From positions 8,278,501 through 8,342,500 of the forward strand of contig WPIO01000004.1 in NCBI GenBank assembly GCA_009760855.2: a DNA stretch of 64,000 nucleotides. The letters run 5' to 3'. Position numbers and translations under genes: made by a program. This document shows positions 11,023 to 49,400 of this stretch, in pieces. The notes under the pieces were generated by a model. That model searched no databases and was not told the origin of the DNA. It saw only the letters and a list, made by a program, of their open reading frames with translations. The first letter of the stretch is position 1. The number at the start of each line of letters is the position of its first letter. This DNA is from Cristatella mucedo. Taxonomy: Eukaryota > Bryozoa > Phylactolaemata > Cristatellidae.

Positions 11023-11408
11023 GGCCATATATTTGTGGGGGGGATGAGTCACCGCTTCGGGGGGGGGGCAATAACTGCAACTGAGGCGTTCGGGGTTCAG
11101 TTTTGAGTCGGAATCCGCCAAAGCCGGTGGGTGTTTCGAGAGCAGCAGAGCGCCGGGGCGAGAGCGATTCAATGGATTTCGGTATGTGCTTGCGACTGAG
11201 CTTCATTTATTCCGCGATTTGCAATTAAAGCCAATTTTCTCGATAGGACCGCTGGAGCTCATCATGGCGGCGAGGCTAGTCAGAAAACCCTGGAGGCTCA
11301 GCCAAGTGTTTCCTGTACTGGAGGAGCTGCGGTGGCTTCCGGTTGATCGACGGATACATAACTACATTCTTAGACAGACCCACAAGGCCCGCCACGGCTT
11401 GGCTCCTG

Positions 11409-11562
11409 TAAATAAATAAATACTAGCTGATTCAACAGCCTATTTTTATATAGCGACAGAAGAGCCTTGGCGGCTATCACCACCGCTTGCAGTGGCGATA
11501 AAGGATTGCCTACCACAGGATTCGAACCCACGACCTCGGGGCCGAGGTCGTGAAAAGCAACC
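11409..11562 (-). mobile_element. SINE type A inserted in L2-2
   Basis: Reverse-oriented type A SINE: tail AAATAAATAAATACTAGCTG at the left, GCTATCACCACCGCTTGCAG in the centre, and B box complement GGATTCGAACCCACGACC. It splits the L2-2 coding sequence after HKARHGLAP. Confidence 0.85.
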
Positions 11563-11801
11563 ACACACCTAATTGAGCAGCTGCACCAGTTTAAGCTAAC
11601 TCGCGCCCTAAGGTTCTCTACGGCCAATACTTTAGCTGTTCCATTCGTACGCTCGACGACAGAAGTTTTTTCTCTGTAGGTACCAGATTTCGGAACTCAC
11701 TTCCACAATTTTTGCGAAACGACATCTGTCCTTCTGCTGCCGACTGCGACACATCCTTTCTTTCTAGCCGCCCGGAACTGCAACTTCCATGCTGCTCACT
11801 T

Positions 11802-12099
11802 CGGGGACCGAAGTCCTGACTCAGACCTATTTAGGACAGCATTTAGTGGGTCCCTGTGATTCGTCCTTGATGTGCTTATGCGTGCTGACACTGTGCATGC
11901 TGCCACTAACCACATTTGCATGCTGACCCTGTGCATGTAACCCCTAACCATGTTATTCATGTTGCTTGTTTATCAAGCATGATATTACTCACCATTCCAT
12001 TGCATTTCCCTTTGCGGCAAATGTAAAGCGCCTAGAAAGAGATTAAGTTCTCTGAGGGCGCCTTATCAAGTGCATTATAAAAATTATTATTAATATTAG
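11802..12099 (+). mobile_element. L2-1 3' end insertion with 15-bp target duplication
   Basis: About 298 bp. The sequence CCATGCTGCTCACTT occurs at 11787-11801 and again at 12100-12114, bracketing an L2-1 3' end (CCTATTTAGGACAGCATTTA through AAATGTAAAGCGCCTAG to an ATTATTATTAATATT end). The host L2-2 sequence is continuous if the insert and one duplicate are removed. Confidence 0.88.
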
Positions 12100-12332
12100 C
12101 CATGCTGCTCACTTTCTCTTCGTTGCGTAAAACCAAGTCTTGTAGGCCACCGTATGCGTACCGAAAGCCGCATACACTTTGGGTGACGTAAGCAATGGAA
12201 AACTCTTCCGCGGTACATCCACTTAGTCTTTGAGGAGCAGCAGACGGACACACCATACGCAGGTTAAAAGGATCGAAAACAAAAGTCGACGGCAAAGTCC
12301 GGCGTATTCGTGGCAAACGTCCGCTAATCGCT

Positions 12333-12420
<88 letters not shown>

Positions 12421-12424
12421 CGAG
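12333..12424. repeat. (GA)n microsatellite, about 85 bp
   Basis: Pure GA run with a few GC-containing units at the right end (AGAGCGAGAGCGAG). Confidence 0.97.
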
Positions 12425-12547
12425 ACGCCGGCTGTCGGCAAAGCAACAGCTTCGGCCACATATCGTGCGCCGCTTTCCGGCTCTAGAAAAAGCACGCTTC
12501 GCATCCGAGTCTGAGCAATCCCATCGCACGAGACGAGCGCGTCACTC

Positions 12548-12640
12548 CTAATAATAATAACAAACATGTATTTGTATAGCAACCTCAGAGAACTTAATCG
12601 CTTTCAGAAACTTTACATTTGCTGCGACACTTTGGCGTAG
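12548..12640 (-). mobile_element. L2 3' tail fragment
   Basis: TAATAATAATAACAAACATG followed by AGCAACCTCAGAGAACTTAA and CTTTACATTTGCTGCGACAC is a reversed L2 tail; no coding part follows. Confidence 0.7.
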
Positions 12641-13262
12641 GAGTGCATTTCAGCTTAGTGATTCCATGAGTACAAACTCATCCAGCGACAGTTACGACCT
12701 CTTTTCTCGCTGGGCAGCTGCTTCCGACAATGGATGCATGCCTTTGGTCGACCAGGTTCATTGTTAGCTCTTCAAATAATAATCAGATGAAACATCTTGG
12801 CAAAGGCAGGCAAATAACCACTTCCGGGTAGATTCATAGTACACGAGCACAGTAATCCTTGCCGGCGCGGATTCTTGAGCGCGGAAGCCGCCGATGCCAG
12901 TCAGCATGCAGCGGCTGCTCATCATTGCGCTACGATCTCGGTTCAGCCGTGATCGGCAATCTGTTACGTGCTCTGGCATGGATTTTTCCAGTAGGCGAAA
13001 CGGCGGGAGTTCCAGCTGCCGCGGTCACGCGCCCGCTGAGTCGACCGCACGACTGGCGGTCGCGGGTCCACTCTAGCAGTTCGGACTAGGAGACGGTGAG
13101 ATGAAACGGGCGTATTTTAGTCTCTACTCTAGTTTGCAAGGCATTACACCGTGCGAGGCTGTCGGGCAGCGAGAACGTTCTAGCGTCGCGCGGGTTTCAG
13201 TGTGCAGCCGCAATAGTATATTGTGTGCGTAGCGGACTGGCGGAGCTCTGCCCGGCTCAGAT
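12641..13262. other. SREK1IP1: 5' flank of the SREK1IP1-like gene
   Basis: Moderately GC-rich sequence directly upstream of the start codon at 13263; promoter and 5' UTR are expected here. I see no TATA box at a convincing position and cannot place the transcription start. Confidence 0.4.
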
Positions 13263-22208
<8,946 letters not shown>

Positions 22209-22254
22209 GCGGAGTGAAGCAAGCGACTTCAGCATTGCCGTGCTCTGCTCAGCC

Positions 22255-22499
22255 ATTAAAAGTGCTTTGCTGCCTACGGATTAAGCTAGCGTCTGGCTAC
22301 GGACCTCGGGACACTAGTGAGCATGTAGTAGGCACGCCGCATTCCTTGGTGGCGCTACGCTTTACTGCCGATTCCGTGGAGCAGTCCACAGCGAACGTGA
22401 ACTGACGGTCCAGGAAGCTAGCAGACCGAGCTCTATATATGTGCCACTTCTATAGCAGCCGAACGGCGTGACTGGCACGTGTCCATGGTCCGGATTAAA
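22255..22499 (+). promoter_or_regulatory. Candidate poly(A) signals of the SREK1IP1-like gene
   Basis: ATTAAA occurs at 22255-22260, 47 nt past the stop, and again at 22494-22499. Either could be the polyadenylation signal; no AATAAA is nearer. Confidence 0.3.
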
Positions 22500-22664
22500 T
22501 GTATTAGCAAAGTGAAGCGTTCGACTGCGCCTTGCACAGCGTGCCGTTTGGAAAGGCAGTCTGGCCATGCTAGATGTCGGCGCCACAGGCAAGTTAGTCA
22601 TTTGCAGTTGTGCCATCCTGTTCACAGTCGGATTCTCTGCTTGTTGCCCTTCGTGGCTTGGTTA

Positions 22665-23200
22665 TAGTGCAAACTCAGCAGCTAGGCTTGTCTTACTTGA
22701 ACTGTGCCACATTGCACCACTTCTGTCTTACCTTCACGTTTAGGTATCTTCATTCTCTTGCTCAGGCCGACCTATTGCAGCAAAGCTTATTCCTCGGACC
22801 TCCTCTCGCACTTTACCAACCTCGAGTCGTTTGGTGACACGTGCCGTCAGTTCGCGTGCTCCAAAACTATTTAACTCTCCGCCCACTGAAATAATTACCC
22901 CTGTATGTTCCTCTGACTCGAGGTTTAAAGCGTAACTAGAAACCCGCCTGTTTGTCGCTGCGCGCTTTGATTCGTGCACGTGGATCGTCTTGCTCTGTGA
23001 GGGAACGTGACTCAGCAGCTTTCGAGCACTGGGCGGAGACTGTGCGGTCGCACTACCCAGCCGGATGACAGGTCGTGCAAAGGGCTGTCACCGAGTGCTT
23101 ATTTCGTGCTACGAGCATGCATGTTATTATATCTATTTCTTGTATATGCTCCCTTGTCAACCAATGTGAAGTGCCAAACAACGCGATTTAGGTCCTAGCT
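22665..23200 (+). mobile_element. Old L2 LINE fragment
   Basis: Degraded RT C-terminal sequence (CAGCTAGGCTTGTCTTACTT, CTTCATTCTCTTGCTCAGGC with reading like FRYLHSLAQADLL) with several shifts; no tail seen. Confidence 0.55.
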
Positions 23201-23755
23201 GGTAAACAAATGCGATATTACTGTTATATGATTACTGGTTCCCTTAGCTCATGCCCGCTGAGCAGGTATCGTAACGTTACTGTTTTTCCCACATTTTTAC
23301 AAATACATTCAGTGTTGTGCATGTTGTGCAACATGTTGTGCAGTGTTGTGCAACAGGGAAGGAAGAGATCAGATTAGGCTCGCTCCCCAGGGCTCGCTCC
23401 CTGAAGGGTCTCCTGAACGCAAGAGCGTGTCTGTACGAGGACCAAGTGCCGATAGCATCTTGACCGAGCTGGACCTTGACGATCTTGACCGAGCTCCTTA
23501 AACTGCTCGCATTTGGCGTCCAGTCACCCTGGAGTCGAGACCCTGAACTGTCAAGTCTGTGTTTCTTGTTTCAACTGGGTTGAACAGCTGCCGACCCTTC
23601 TGCCTCTGTAGAGCGAACAAGGCTGTCGCATTCAGTGGCCACGTGCCACATTTTGCATGAAAAACTGCTCAAATATCCGTGGTGTAACCCTTTTAGACTG
23701 GGCTGGGTAGGGCACCCCAGATAAAACACCAAGTCAAACGTGCTTCCACTTTAGG
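23201..23755. other. Intergenic, nothing recognised
   Basis: Contains a small imperfect tandem block of GTTGTGCA units at 23311-23354; otherwise unremarkable. Confidence 0.4.
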
Positions 23756-23759
23756 ACTT

Positions 23760-24492
23760 AATAATAATGATAATACATTTGTATAGCACCCTCAGAGAAC
23801 TAAATCTCTTTCTAGGCACTTTACAGATACTATATATAAAAAGTATTACCAGATAATTGGTGGTAACATTCGCAAGCAGCAGGCAGTGTAAGCAAGCAAA
23901 TGCACACGAAGGATGAATCGCCCCCACTAAATGTTGTAATGATCAGATATTTTAAGCTTTTTTTTAAGTGTCGCCATGTCAGGGGACGTTGTGATGTGCG
24001 TCGGGAGTGAGTTCCAGGGTTTGGGAGCATCAGAACTGGGTTTGGGAGCATCAGAACTAAAGGCACGGTCTCCAAAGATTTTGAGGTTCGTAACGATTAA
24101 AGTCAAAAGTGCGGGTTATACGATTCGTGGCCTGGTGGGGGAGTAGTTAAAATAGGCAGGCTGGAGCCAGAGACTGAAGGAACCTACAAGTAAGTGACAG
24201 AACCTTGAAGTCGATACGCTGCTTAACTGTGAGCCAATGAAGGTCAGCGAGAAGTGGTATGATGTTGCAACTGCCACGCCCACGACAGACAAGCCTAGCT
24301 GCAGTTTTGCACCAACTGTAAGCGCCTGGCTGCACAGGCCGAAAGACCACCAAGCATTAAGTTACAGAAGTCGAGACGGGGGATGCCACAAATGTACGGA
24401 CCAGTTTAGATATAGTATCCCTGTCTATGGAAGCCCGAATTGTGGCTATGTTTGCTGCCATCCATATGTGGATGTCATCAATACATGCAGCA
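23760..24492 (-). mobile_element. L2-1 LINE copy, internally deleted
   Basis: Tail AATAATGATAATACATTTGT and CACCCTCAGAGAACTAAATC at the left, then 3' UTR and RT C-terminus, then a jump to the part coding [13 protein letters not shown] at 24435-24492. An 18-bp unit (TTTGGGAGCATCAGAACT) is duplicated at 24020-24058. Confidence 0.85.
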
Positions 24493-25735
24493 AGGGTGTC
24501 GTGTGGGGGGGGTCAGGTCTCAGACACGAGAAGGGTCACCTGTGGAGTCCCTCAAGGGTCTGTACTTGGTCCCTTGCTGTTCTCCATTTATGCACAACCT
24601 CTGGGAAAAGTGATTAAGGCACATGGAATAGGATATCACGTCTATGCTGACGATACTCAGTTGTATTTGTCATTCAAACCGTCGGAATCTGCTGCGGCAA
24701 CTGAGAAACTGAATGCTTGCCTTGCCGATATTCGATCCTGGATGTCGGAAAACTTCCTGAAATTAAATGTTGATAAAACCGAACTGCTGCTCATAGGACA
24801 ACCTAAGCGTGTGGCTGGTTTAAAAGGCTTTGCTGTTCTAATAGGTGATGCTGTTGTGCGACCATCACCACGTGCTCGAAATTTAGGTGTTGTGCTCGAC
24901 AGCTGCTTCAATTTCAAAAGCTTTATTCAGAAGACTGCCTCTACAGCTAGCCATCACATCCGATCCCTATCCAAGATTAGGAGCTGTCTCCCACAGTGGC
25001 TTGTACTCTATTGCGTATCACTTTGCAGCAAATGTAAAGCGCCTAGAAAGAGATTAAGTTCTCTGAGGGCGCTTTATCAAGTGCAATATTATTATTATTA
25101 TTATTATTATTAACTTGCTCTTTAGTTCTGTCTCGGCTTGAATATTGTAATTCCCTTTTGGCTGGGCTGCCAAAGAAAGCTATTATGCCACTACAGCGGA
25201 CAATCAATATGGCTGCAAGACTAGTCTTCAAGTCCCAGCGGTTTGAGCACGTGTCTCCTTTGCTGAAAGAGCTAGGATGGTTGCCGGTTGAGCAAAGGAT
25301 ACAGAGCAAAGTTCTTACGCTGACCCACAAGGCCCGCCACGGCTTGGCTCCTTCATACCTAGCTGAACTGCTGCATCAGTTTCAGCCTGTTCGCGCCCTC
25401 AGGTCCTGTGTGGACAATAAATTAGCTGTCCCATTCCTTCGGTTAAAGACTGTTGGCGACCGAAGCTGGACTGCAGGTCCTAGACTGGAATTCGCTTCCA
25501 CAATTCTTACGAAACGACAACTACTCTCCTACTGCCGACTATGGCACATCTTTTTCAGCGGTCCTGAGCTGCTACTTCTATGTTAATCACTACCTCAACT
25601 GCTCTCCTGACTGTGCTATGCTTCCCACTTTCTCTTTGTTGCGTGAGACGAAGTCTGTTGGCTACCGGATGCGTACCGAAAGCAGCTTAGGCTGTGAGTG
25701 CGCTATACAAAACTCTCCTACGTAACACCAGCATG
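24493..25735 (+). mobile_element. L2-2 LINE copy with catalytic YADD
   Basis: Reads [33 protein letters not shown] (RT active site), [19 protein letters not shown], then after a tail-only insertion continues VLSRLEYCNSLLAGLPKKAI and NMAARLVFKSQRFEHVSPLL to HKARHGLAPSYLAELL. The best preserved L2-2 copy; open at 24427-25000 and 25158-25586. Sequence differs clearly from L2-1 and has no L2-1-like tail at its end. Confidence 0.88.
25005..25113 (+). mobile_element. L2-1 tail-only insertion (about 109 bp) in L2-2
   Basis: CTTTGCAGCAAATGTAAAGC through GAGGGCGCTTTATCAAGTGC and an (ATT)n end interrupts L2-2 between SCLPQ and SLVLSRLEYC. Only the last part of the L2-1 3' UTR is present. CTTG flanks both sides as a possible short duplication. 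Confidence 0.8.
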
Positions 25736-25838
25736 GTCTTTATGACTTTGTGGAGTTACAGGGGAGATACATTACATTAGAGAATTCTACGTGCTTGAGG
25801 GATGGGAGGGATCAAAGCAAGGGTACAACCGAGGAGCT

Positions 25839-25971
25839 TGTTTAGTCCGGTGGTTAACGATGCTCGGTCCGACCAAGACCTGACTGGGGTCGTGAGCTCG
25901 AGCCCCGAGGGGAAGCGCTTGAATAGAGATCAAGTTCTCTTAGGGCGTTATACAAATGAATTATATTATAA
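25839..25971 (+). mobile_element. SINE type B copy
   Basis: Head TTAGTCCGGTGGTTAACGAT and B box GAGCTCGAGCCCC, then AAGCGCTTGAATAGAGATCA and CTCTTAGGGCGTTATACAAA. About 133 bp and nearly complete; directly followed by a SINE A. Confidence 0.85.
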
Positions 25972-25973
25972 GT

Positions 25974-26149
25974 AAGCCGTGATGGCACACTAGGTAAGGT
26001 GGTTGCTTTTCGACCTCGGTTGTGGGTTCGAATCCTGCGGTGGGCAATCCTTTGTTGCCACTGTAAGCGGTGGTGATAGCCGTAAAGACACCTCTGCCGC
26101 TATACAAAAGAAGCTTTTAAATCAGCTAGTATTTATTTATTTATTTAAA
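25974..26149 (+). mobile_element. SINE type A copy
   Basis: Complete: head GCCGTGATGGCACACTAGGT, B box GGGTTCGAATCCTGC, body GTAAGCGGTGGTGATAGCCG, 3' end AAATCAGCTAGTATTTATTT. Confidence 0.88.
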
Positions 26150-26800
26150 CGAGTGTCATCTGCATACAAGTGAAAGCCTAGACATCGGCAAGAGGGAAAG
26201 GATAAAGTGTGAAAATAAGTGGACCGAGCACAGAACCCCGAGGTACCACATACATAGCTGGTTCCTCGGGTGATTTTTGTCTGTTGACATTTATACTTGG
26301 GAGTCTCCCACTGAGATAGGACCTGAACCATTGCAGTGCAGTGCCAGTGATGCCCAGGTGAGATCAGAGGCGCTCAAGAAGGAATTGGTGATCGATGGTA
26401 TCAAAAGCTGCCTAAAGATCGAGCAAAACAAGCAGAGACACTCTACCCATGTCTGCATTCTGAGAAGGTACACCCTATGCAATGCTGACTTTGTGGAGTT
26501 ATCAACTCTAAACCCAGACTGGAACTTAGTTGCTAGGTTTGAGGTCTCAATATTATAGTTCAGCTGGTCTGCCACAACTCTTTCCAGTGTCTTCGATAGG
26601 AATGGGGGGAGACGGGACTGCCGCTGCTTTAAGTTCTTTTGGTCTAGCGTTGCTTTCTTATATTGCAGCCTAATAAAAACCTTTTTGAAAGGTGCAGGGA
26701 CGTTATATGAGGCTAAGGATATATTTATTATGTTAATTATCCATGGCAGCTGCAGATCTAAATGTAGACATCGAAGTAGTGCTTGGAATCGATGGACTGG
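26150..26800 (-). mobile_element. L2 LINE fragment (RT N-terminal half)
   Basis: Reads, right to left, VPAPFKKVFIRL, LPPFLSKTLERVVADQLNYN, NLATKFQSGFRVDNSTKSAL, an AFDTIDH-like region and YADDT near 26160. Frameshifts throughout. It abuts SINE A on the left. Confidence 0.8.
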
Positions 26801-26964
26801 AGTCCTGTGTTGATGTAATCGAGGGACAGGAGTTCGGATCGCACCAAGCTCCATTTCATGAACCGACTGGAGCAAACCGCACGCTTTTTAGTGCAAGGGG
26901 TCACTGGGCAGGCTAGTGCGGATGCATCTTAAAATTCCCTGCTCATTCAATCCGCAAGAAGTCG

Positions 26965-27645
26965 ATAATAATAATAATAATGCACTTGATAAAGGGCCCT
27001 CAGAGAACTTAATCTCTTTCTAGGCACTTTACATTTGCTGCAAAGGGAAATGCAATTGAATGGTAAGTAAAATCATGCTTGAAAAACAAGCAAAATGAAA
27101 AACATGGTTAGGGGTGACATGCACAGGGTCAGCATGCAAATGTGGTTAGTGGCAGCATGCACAGTGTCAGCACGCATAAGCAAGTGAAGGACGAATCACA
27201 GGGACCCACTAAATGCTGTCCTAAATAGGTGTGTTTTTAGGTTCCTTTTAAATGTGGTCAGGTCAGGCGATGTTCTGACGCAGGTCGGGAGGGAGTTCCA
27301 GGCTTTGGGAGCATACGAACTAAATGCACGGTCTCCAAAGGATTTAAGGTTTGTACGAGGTATTTGTAGACTGTTGGATTCCGAAAAGCGGGTGGTACGA
27401 TGCTTGGCCTGATGGGGGAGTATGTCGGAGAGATAGGCTGGAGCCATAGAATGAAGGGACCTAAAAGTGAGCGACAAAACCTTGAAGTCAATCCGTTGCT
27501 TGACTGGTAGCCAGTGCAGGTCGGCGAGAAGTGGAGTAACGTGGCAACTGCGCTGCTCACGACAGACAAGCTTAGCTGCAGAGCTTTGCACCAGCTGCAA
27601 TCGCCTGATCGCACATGCTGGTAGGCCAGTAAGCAAGGAATTGAT
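26965..27645 (-). mobile_element. L2-1 LINE copy, 5' truncated
   Basis: Tail AATAATAATAATGCACTTGA at 26967, 3' UTR, then RT C-terminus intact in frame ([20 protein letters not shown] to [14 protein letters not shown]). The frame continues past the truncation point to 28059 (287 codons) through flanking sequence. Confidence 0.9.
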
Positions 27646-28745
27646 GTCTGTTTGAACTGAAAGATGGCGATGGTAAGATATTCCTTTACGATGATATCTA
27701 TATAAAGGACCGGTCTGCGGATTACGACACTGGCTTCCGAAGCCTATCATGGACCGGGGATGCCGACCGAGCGGCAGCTTCGGGCCGGCAAACTGAATGC
27801 CACCGACCACCGCAGCTGCTTGCTGCTGCTGGCTGCAAGCAGCTGCTGGCCGCAGGTGTTTTTCTGAGCTAGTGAGCTCGTGCCGGCATTCACTCACTGC
27901 TCCGGTGCAGGCACAACTGCTGCTGTAAGACACAGACACTGCAGACTGGCCAAGTTCATTTAAAAAAAAAAGCAAAAGGTGCCAATAAAGATTCCAATGA
28001 TTCTGCATTTCGATACTGACTGCGTCAGTTGACTTCGCGGCGATTAGTGCATTCCACACACTGACGAAACATTAGCACTCGACAGCTAATCGCGAGGCGG
28101 CTAATCGGCACAGCTAATCTCTGCTGGCTAGTCAACACTTACTGCTACACCGTAACAGAGAAGTCTTCAACGCCACCCGGTACTTCAAACAGTGCGAAAA
28201 TCAGCTCCAGTGCCCTGGAGCCGCTCTGAGCCGCATTGGCACAAGAGAGCGAGCTACTGCTTCAAACCAAAAATAGACGTGACAGACACCATTCTACTCC
28301 GATTACGCTAAACAGTCGTGTGTAAGTAACAAAATGTGGCTTCCTTAGACGGACCTACACTTCTTTCGCACTGCAATTCGCCAGAAACGCAATCGCGATC
28401 ACCGGAAGCCACTGAATTTTGCACGCAGACGGACTCGAGAGGTGCTCAGACTGAGGAAGCACACAGATCAGCGGCTCATCTCGCACGTTCGTGCGACGGC
28501 CGCACGCGCCCGACTCGCGCGAGAGAGCAAACAAACACAAAATATGGCGCCCGTTGGAGCGGGCCGGCCGTCGCTCGCGCCGGGAGCACGAAAGCGGATC
28601 CGACCGGCGCCGAGTAGGTGAGCGGTCGGAATGCGCACTCGTCCGAGGATAATCCTCTCGGTAGAGAGCGCCAAGACGGCCAAGGCAGCCAGCCAGCGAG
28701 GCTGCCGCTGCAGCTTCGCAAGCAGCGGCAGCCTCGAGCTGTGGC
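27646..28745. other. 3' flank and presumed 3' UTR of glycogen synthase
   Basis: Minus-strand glycogen synthase ends at 28746, so its 3' UTR extends leftwards here. I see no clear poly(A) signal. Plus-strand open frames at 28336-29008 are the opposite strand of the last exon and its flanks. Confidence 0.4.
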
Positions 28746-47262
<18,517 letters not shown>

Positions 47263-49157
47263 CTTCTAGCGGAGCGGCGCGCAGGACGCGAAACGGCATA
47301 GCCGGCTGAGGGCCGGCTGTGCCAGCGCGCTATAATTGGCACGCTCCGAAACCATTTTTTTGGCACGCGCCTTAGATTGCAATTTTATTGCTATCCGATT
47401 TCAATTAGTAGCTCATTTTGGCGAGACTTCAACATGCCTTTCTAATGCTTTCTCGCCGAGCCTTGACATTGCAAGGACACGAACGGAGCCTGCGAGAAGC
47501 ATAGATATATACCTTTATGGAAGCTGCGGGTCATTGTCGTGGCCCTGGGTGCCCGGACCCGGATGTACGGGTGGGGGGGTCGAGCCCTGGCGCGACGTAC
47601 GGCGACCTAGAGGTTCACAGATATAGGAGAAAGTAGCAGCCGGTGCATTACTGACCCAAGTAAACAGTGGAACGGCGGCGCCAGCTAAACCAGCCGGATT
47701 ATGGTGGATTATTATTATATGCGATTATTTGTTAGCTTATTGCCGAGGAAATGAAAAAAGCCGGCGCCATGAGATAGTTTGGAAGTTGGGATTCCAGACT
47801 CGGGGCCATGGAGCTGATTTGAGCTCTAGGCCACAGAGCCGTTGGTGTGCGGCATGACCGCTGTTAAAAGCCTGTAGCCCTTCCGCTGCTGTCAAATAGA
47901 TTTGCCTATAGTATAGATACGGACTTGTTAAGTTAATGCACGAGTGCTCTTCTGCGTCGCTGCAGCGTTCGTGCTTCCGTCGACGCATTCCTGCGTGATG
48001 CATTGGTGCAACATCTAACAAGCCGCGCTACAAGGTTCAGGCGTTCATCAGTATTCGTCGCTGAGAGACTTCCGGCACTGCTAAGAGCGCTGTGTTGCGG
48101 ACTAGTTCTGACCGGACGCAGAAGCTGCACGGCGAGCGTTTGTAAAAACAGGCCTTTCCGTGAAACCTCTGAAACCAGTAGAGAAAATGGATGGCTTGAT
48201 CACTCTTGTGCGTACGGGTTCAGGATTCAGTATTCGCTATTGCTTAGATGCTCTTATCTAAAGTCCTGTTCAGCGATAATATGAGGTTGACACTAGAAAG
48301 TGCACTCGTCGTAGCGTGACGCTTAAGCAACGTGCAACATTCTCCAAAGCGGCGTGCTTACGTCCCGTATTTCAGAGGCTTCCGCGTCGGACTTCGTATT
48401 TCATGCCGCCCTGGTTGGAAGGGCCGACCCATCCGTGGCGTGTCGCCTCGGGTGAGTGGCGTGCATATTTGCTACTCGCTATGCAGGGTGGCGCCTTCAT
48501 GTTTGTTTGCCGCGAGCCTTTCCAAGGCAGTGCAGGACGACTGCACTCAGCTGTGCTTGTTGTGGCGTTCGCAAACCCGACAGGGAGCGGCTTAGGCAGT
48601 TGGGCTGTCTGCATGCCGCGAATGCACCGGTTGCAGAGCCAGCGGCACCGGTGCATGAGCTGCGGCAGCAGCAGCCGACGTTGACGGCATGGACGAGGAG
48701 CAGCAGCAGCAGCAGCAGCAGCCTGCGGCGGCAGTGCGGCTCGGCGAGACGGCATGATGTGCGAGAGGGAGGGAACTAGGCGAGGGACGGCGATCTGTGA
48801 GGCGACGTTGGCTTGCCAGCTAACGTCGGCCCTGCCGGGTGGCTTCGGCCGTCGAGGCGTCCTGCCGGTGCGGATGGCTTTGGCTTGTGAACCGACAGCG
48901 GCCTTCGAGGAGACACGGGCCTTGATCTGCGAGGCCCCGAAATGGAGACAAGTGTGGAGGCACCTGTGGCGGCAGAGTATGCGCAAGGTGATCGTGGAGG
49001 CTGAGACGCGCCAGGTGCACACGGTGAAGACTGGCGAGGCACCCGCGGCTGATGGCTGGGCAGGTGCCAGCAGAGATGTTCGAGGCGACCGCGTAATTGG
49101 TGTGAGGTGCCCACAGCCGACAGGACCCCCTAGATTAGTGCCCCAATTGGAGATGTA
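47263..49157. other. Upstream flank of GYS, nothing firmly recognised
   Basis: GC-rich near the GYS start. A CAG-repeat stretch at 48700-48722 gives poly-Ser/Gln/Ala frames. Plus frame 48316-48684 and 48754-49158 and minus frame 48372-49208 are long for chance but low-complexity and motif-free. Confidence 0.35.
47328..47342 (-). promoter_or_regulatory. Possible GYS core promoter element
   Basis: On the minus strand GCCAATTATAGCGCGC lies about 65-80 nt upstream of the start codon; it overlaps a CCAAT-like and a TATA-like string. Weak evidence only. Confidence 0.2.
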
Positions 49158-49400
49158 ATAATAGTAATAACAATAATACATTTGTGTTGCACCCTCAGAG
49201 AACTTCACCTCTTTCTAGGCACTTTACATTGCTGCACAAAGGCAGCACGGTCGAATGGTTAGTGACATGCTTACTGACATACTTAGCCATCCTTAATGAC
49301 AACAAGCAAAACATGCTAGAGATGACATGCACCAGGTCAGCATGCAAAGGCAAGCATAAGCATACAATGGACAAACTACGTGGACCCACTTAATGCTGCG
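49158..49400 (-). mobile_element. L2 LINE 3' UTR fragment
   Basis: TAATAATAGTAATAACAATA, CACCCTCAGAGAACTTCACC and CTTTACATTGCTGCACAAAG, then 3' UTR (GACATGCACCAGGTCAGCAT) to ACCCACTTAATGCTG. Confidence 0.8.

Larger units (their letters stand above)
11255..12185 (+). mobile_element. L2-2 LINE copy, interrupted twice
   Basis: Pieces at 11255-11408, 11563-11801 and 12100-12185 rebuild an L2-2 RT C-terminus and 3' end (compare 25158-25735): INMAARLV-like start, RWLPVDRRIH, HKARHGLAP, then HQFKLTRALRF and finally the GGATGCGTACCGAAAGC-type 3' region. A SINE A and an L2-1 3' end sit inside it. Multiple stops; dead. Confidence 0.8.

Noticed and set aside
12230-12582. Poly-Arg/Glu and poly-Ser/Leu open frames across GA repeats (also at 13860, 14078, 28468, 30176, 45091 and 56713)
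   Set aside because: GA/CT repeats have no stop in several frames, so long frames arise automatically; the parts outside the repeat have no family motifs.
48316-49208. Overlapping long frames on both strands (122, 134 and 278 codons)
   Set aside because: GC-rich, low-complexity and motif-free; part of the minus frame overlaps an L2 3' UTR. Possible but unsupported.
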